From contig JAUIRK010000320.1 of assembly GCA_030549495.1 (NCBI GenBank), positions 1 to 64,000 of the forward strand: a stretch of DNA of 64,000 nucleotides, given 5' to 3'. The stretch's first letter is position 1, and the number at the start of each line of letters is the position of its first letter. The notes beneath the pieces were generated by a model. That model was not told the origin of the DNA, searched no databases, and saw only the letters and a program-made list of their open reading frames with translations. A program made the position numbers and the translations under genes. Of the stretch, positions 63,730-64,000 are shown one piece after another. The DNA comes from Nectonema munidae (Eukaryota; Nematomorpha; Nectonematoida; Nectonematidae).

Positions 63730-64000
63730 GTACCTCCTTTTTTGGCTAATTGGCCTTGGATCAATTGGGATGAGGGCGTCATCATCTTCACAACACTTTC
63801 ACACGCATAAGATGAGATAAAGATGTTAGTCCGCTATATTCAACGTTTTATCCGCATCATTTAATCGTGTGTAGCAGTAAATAATCAGCTTTACATCTCT
63901 TATTCTCCAATCTTGTACTGGAGATTCTTTAAACCACGTTTGCTTTCAAGCCCTAAAAGCAAAAAATGGCCAAGGTACAGGGTTATGTCGGACTGTCCCA
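63730..64000. other. Intron 24 start; no feature seen
   Basis: Intron sequence following the GTACCT donor. No further coding segment recognised before the window end. Confidence 0.55.

Overview
This window is a low-GC, intron-rich animal genomic segment, almost all of it occupied by one plus-strand gene: the orthologue of afadin (canoe, cno in Drosophila). The RA1 region resembles arthropod canoe proteins from memory (for example DEKPLLVQL followed by DDREGRFLL), and the repeat load (hAT, piggyBac, several non-LTR LINEs, tRNA-derived SINEs) fits an arthropod. I cannot name the species. No prokaryotic features, CRISPR arrays, rRNA genes or true tRNA genes were seen.

The gene is cut at both window ends. 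I placed 24 coding exons between 1816 and 63729. Every exon has AG/GT borders, all reading phases agree, and together they give 1565 codons without a stop. Domain order: RA1 (exons 1-2), a basic linker and the conserved ISNPEAVM stretch (3-4), RA2 (5-7), an FHA-like domain (7-9), a linker (10), the DIL/myosin-V-type domain (11-18), the PDZ domain (19-20) and a Ser/Pro/Asn/His-rich tail (20-24). The N-terminal exon(s) lie left of the window and the C-terminal actin-binding part lies to the right.

The largest intron (34578-52117, 17.5 kb) splits the PDZ domain. It holds a same-strand, single-exon gene of unknown family (43919-46030, 703 codons) with its own TATA box upstream and AATAAA signal downstream. 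Splice phases rule out reading it as a simple in-frame terminal exon of the afadin homologue. This is the most interesting undescribed item in the window.

The other introns are filled with mobile-element remains. There are three non-autonomous hAT elements with TSDs (56-436 and 8626-9260 with perfect 8-bp TSDs; 35408-35794 with 7 of 8) and two degraded hAT transposase genes (28450-29150, 47270-47830). There are two TTAA-flanked piggyBac-type MITEs (5728-5855, 23428-23533) and a piggyBac-like transposase N-terminal remnant (about 57.5-58.0 kb). LINE remains lie at 4861-5420, 21220-24020, 32560-34200 and about 58.9-60.2 kb. Two opposed copies of an uncharacterised dispersed protein family lie at 37150-38520 and 61500-62990. 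A 1.86-kb segment is bounded by 75-bp inverted repeats (38745-40603). A GC-richer block at 2420-3290 carries a minus-strand TATA box, CCAAT box and perfect three-unit heat-shock element, and is unclassified.
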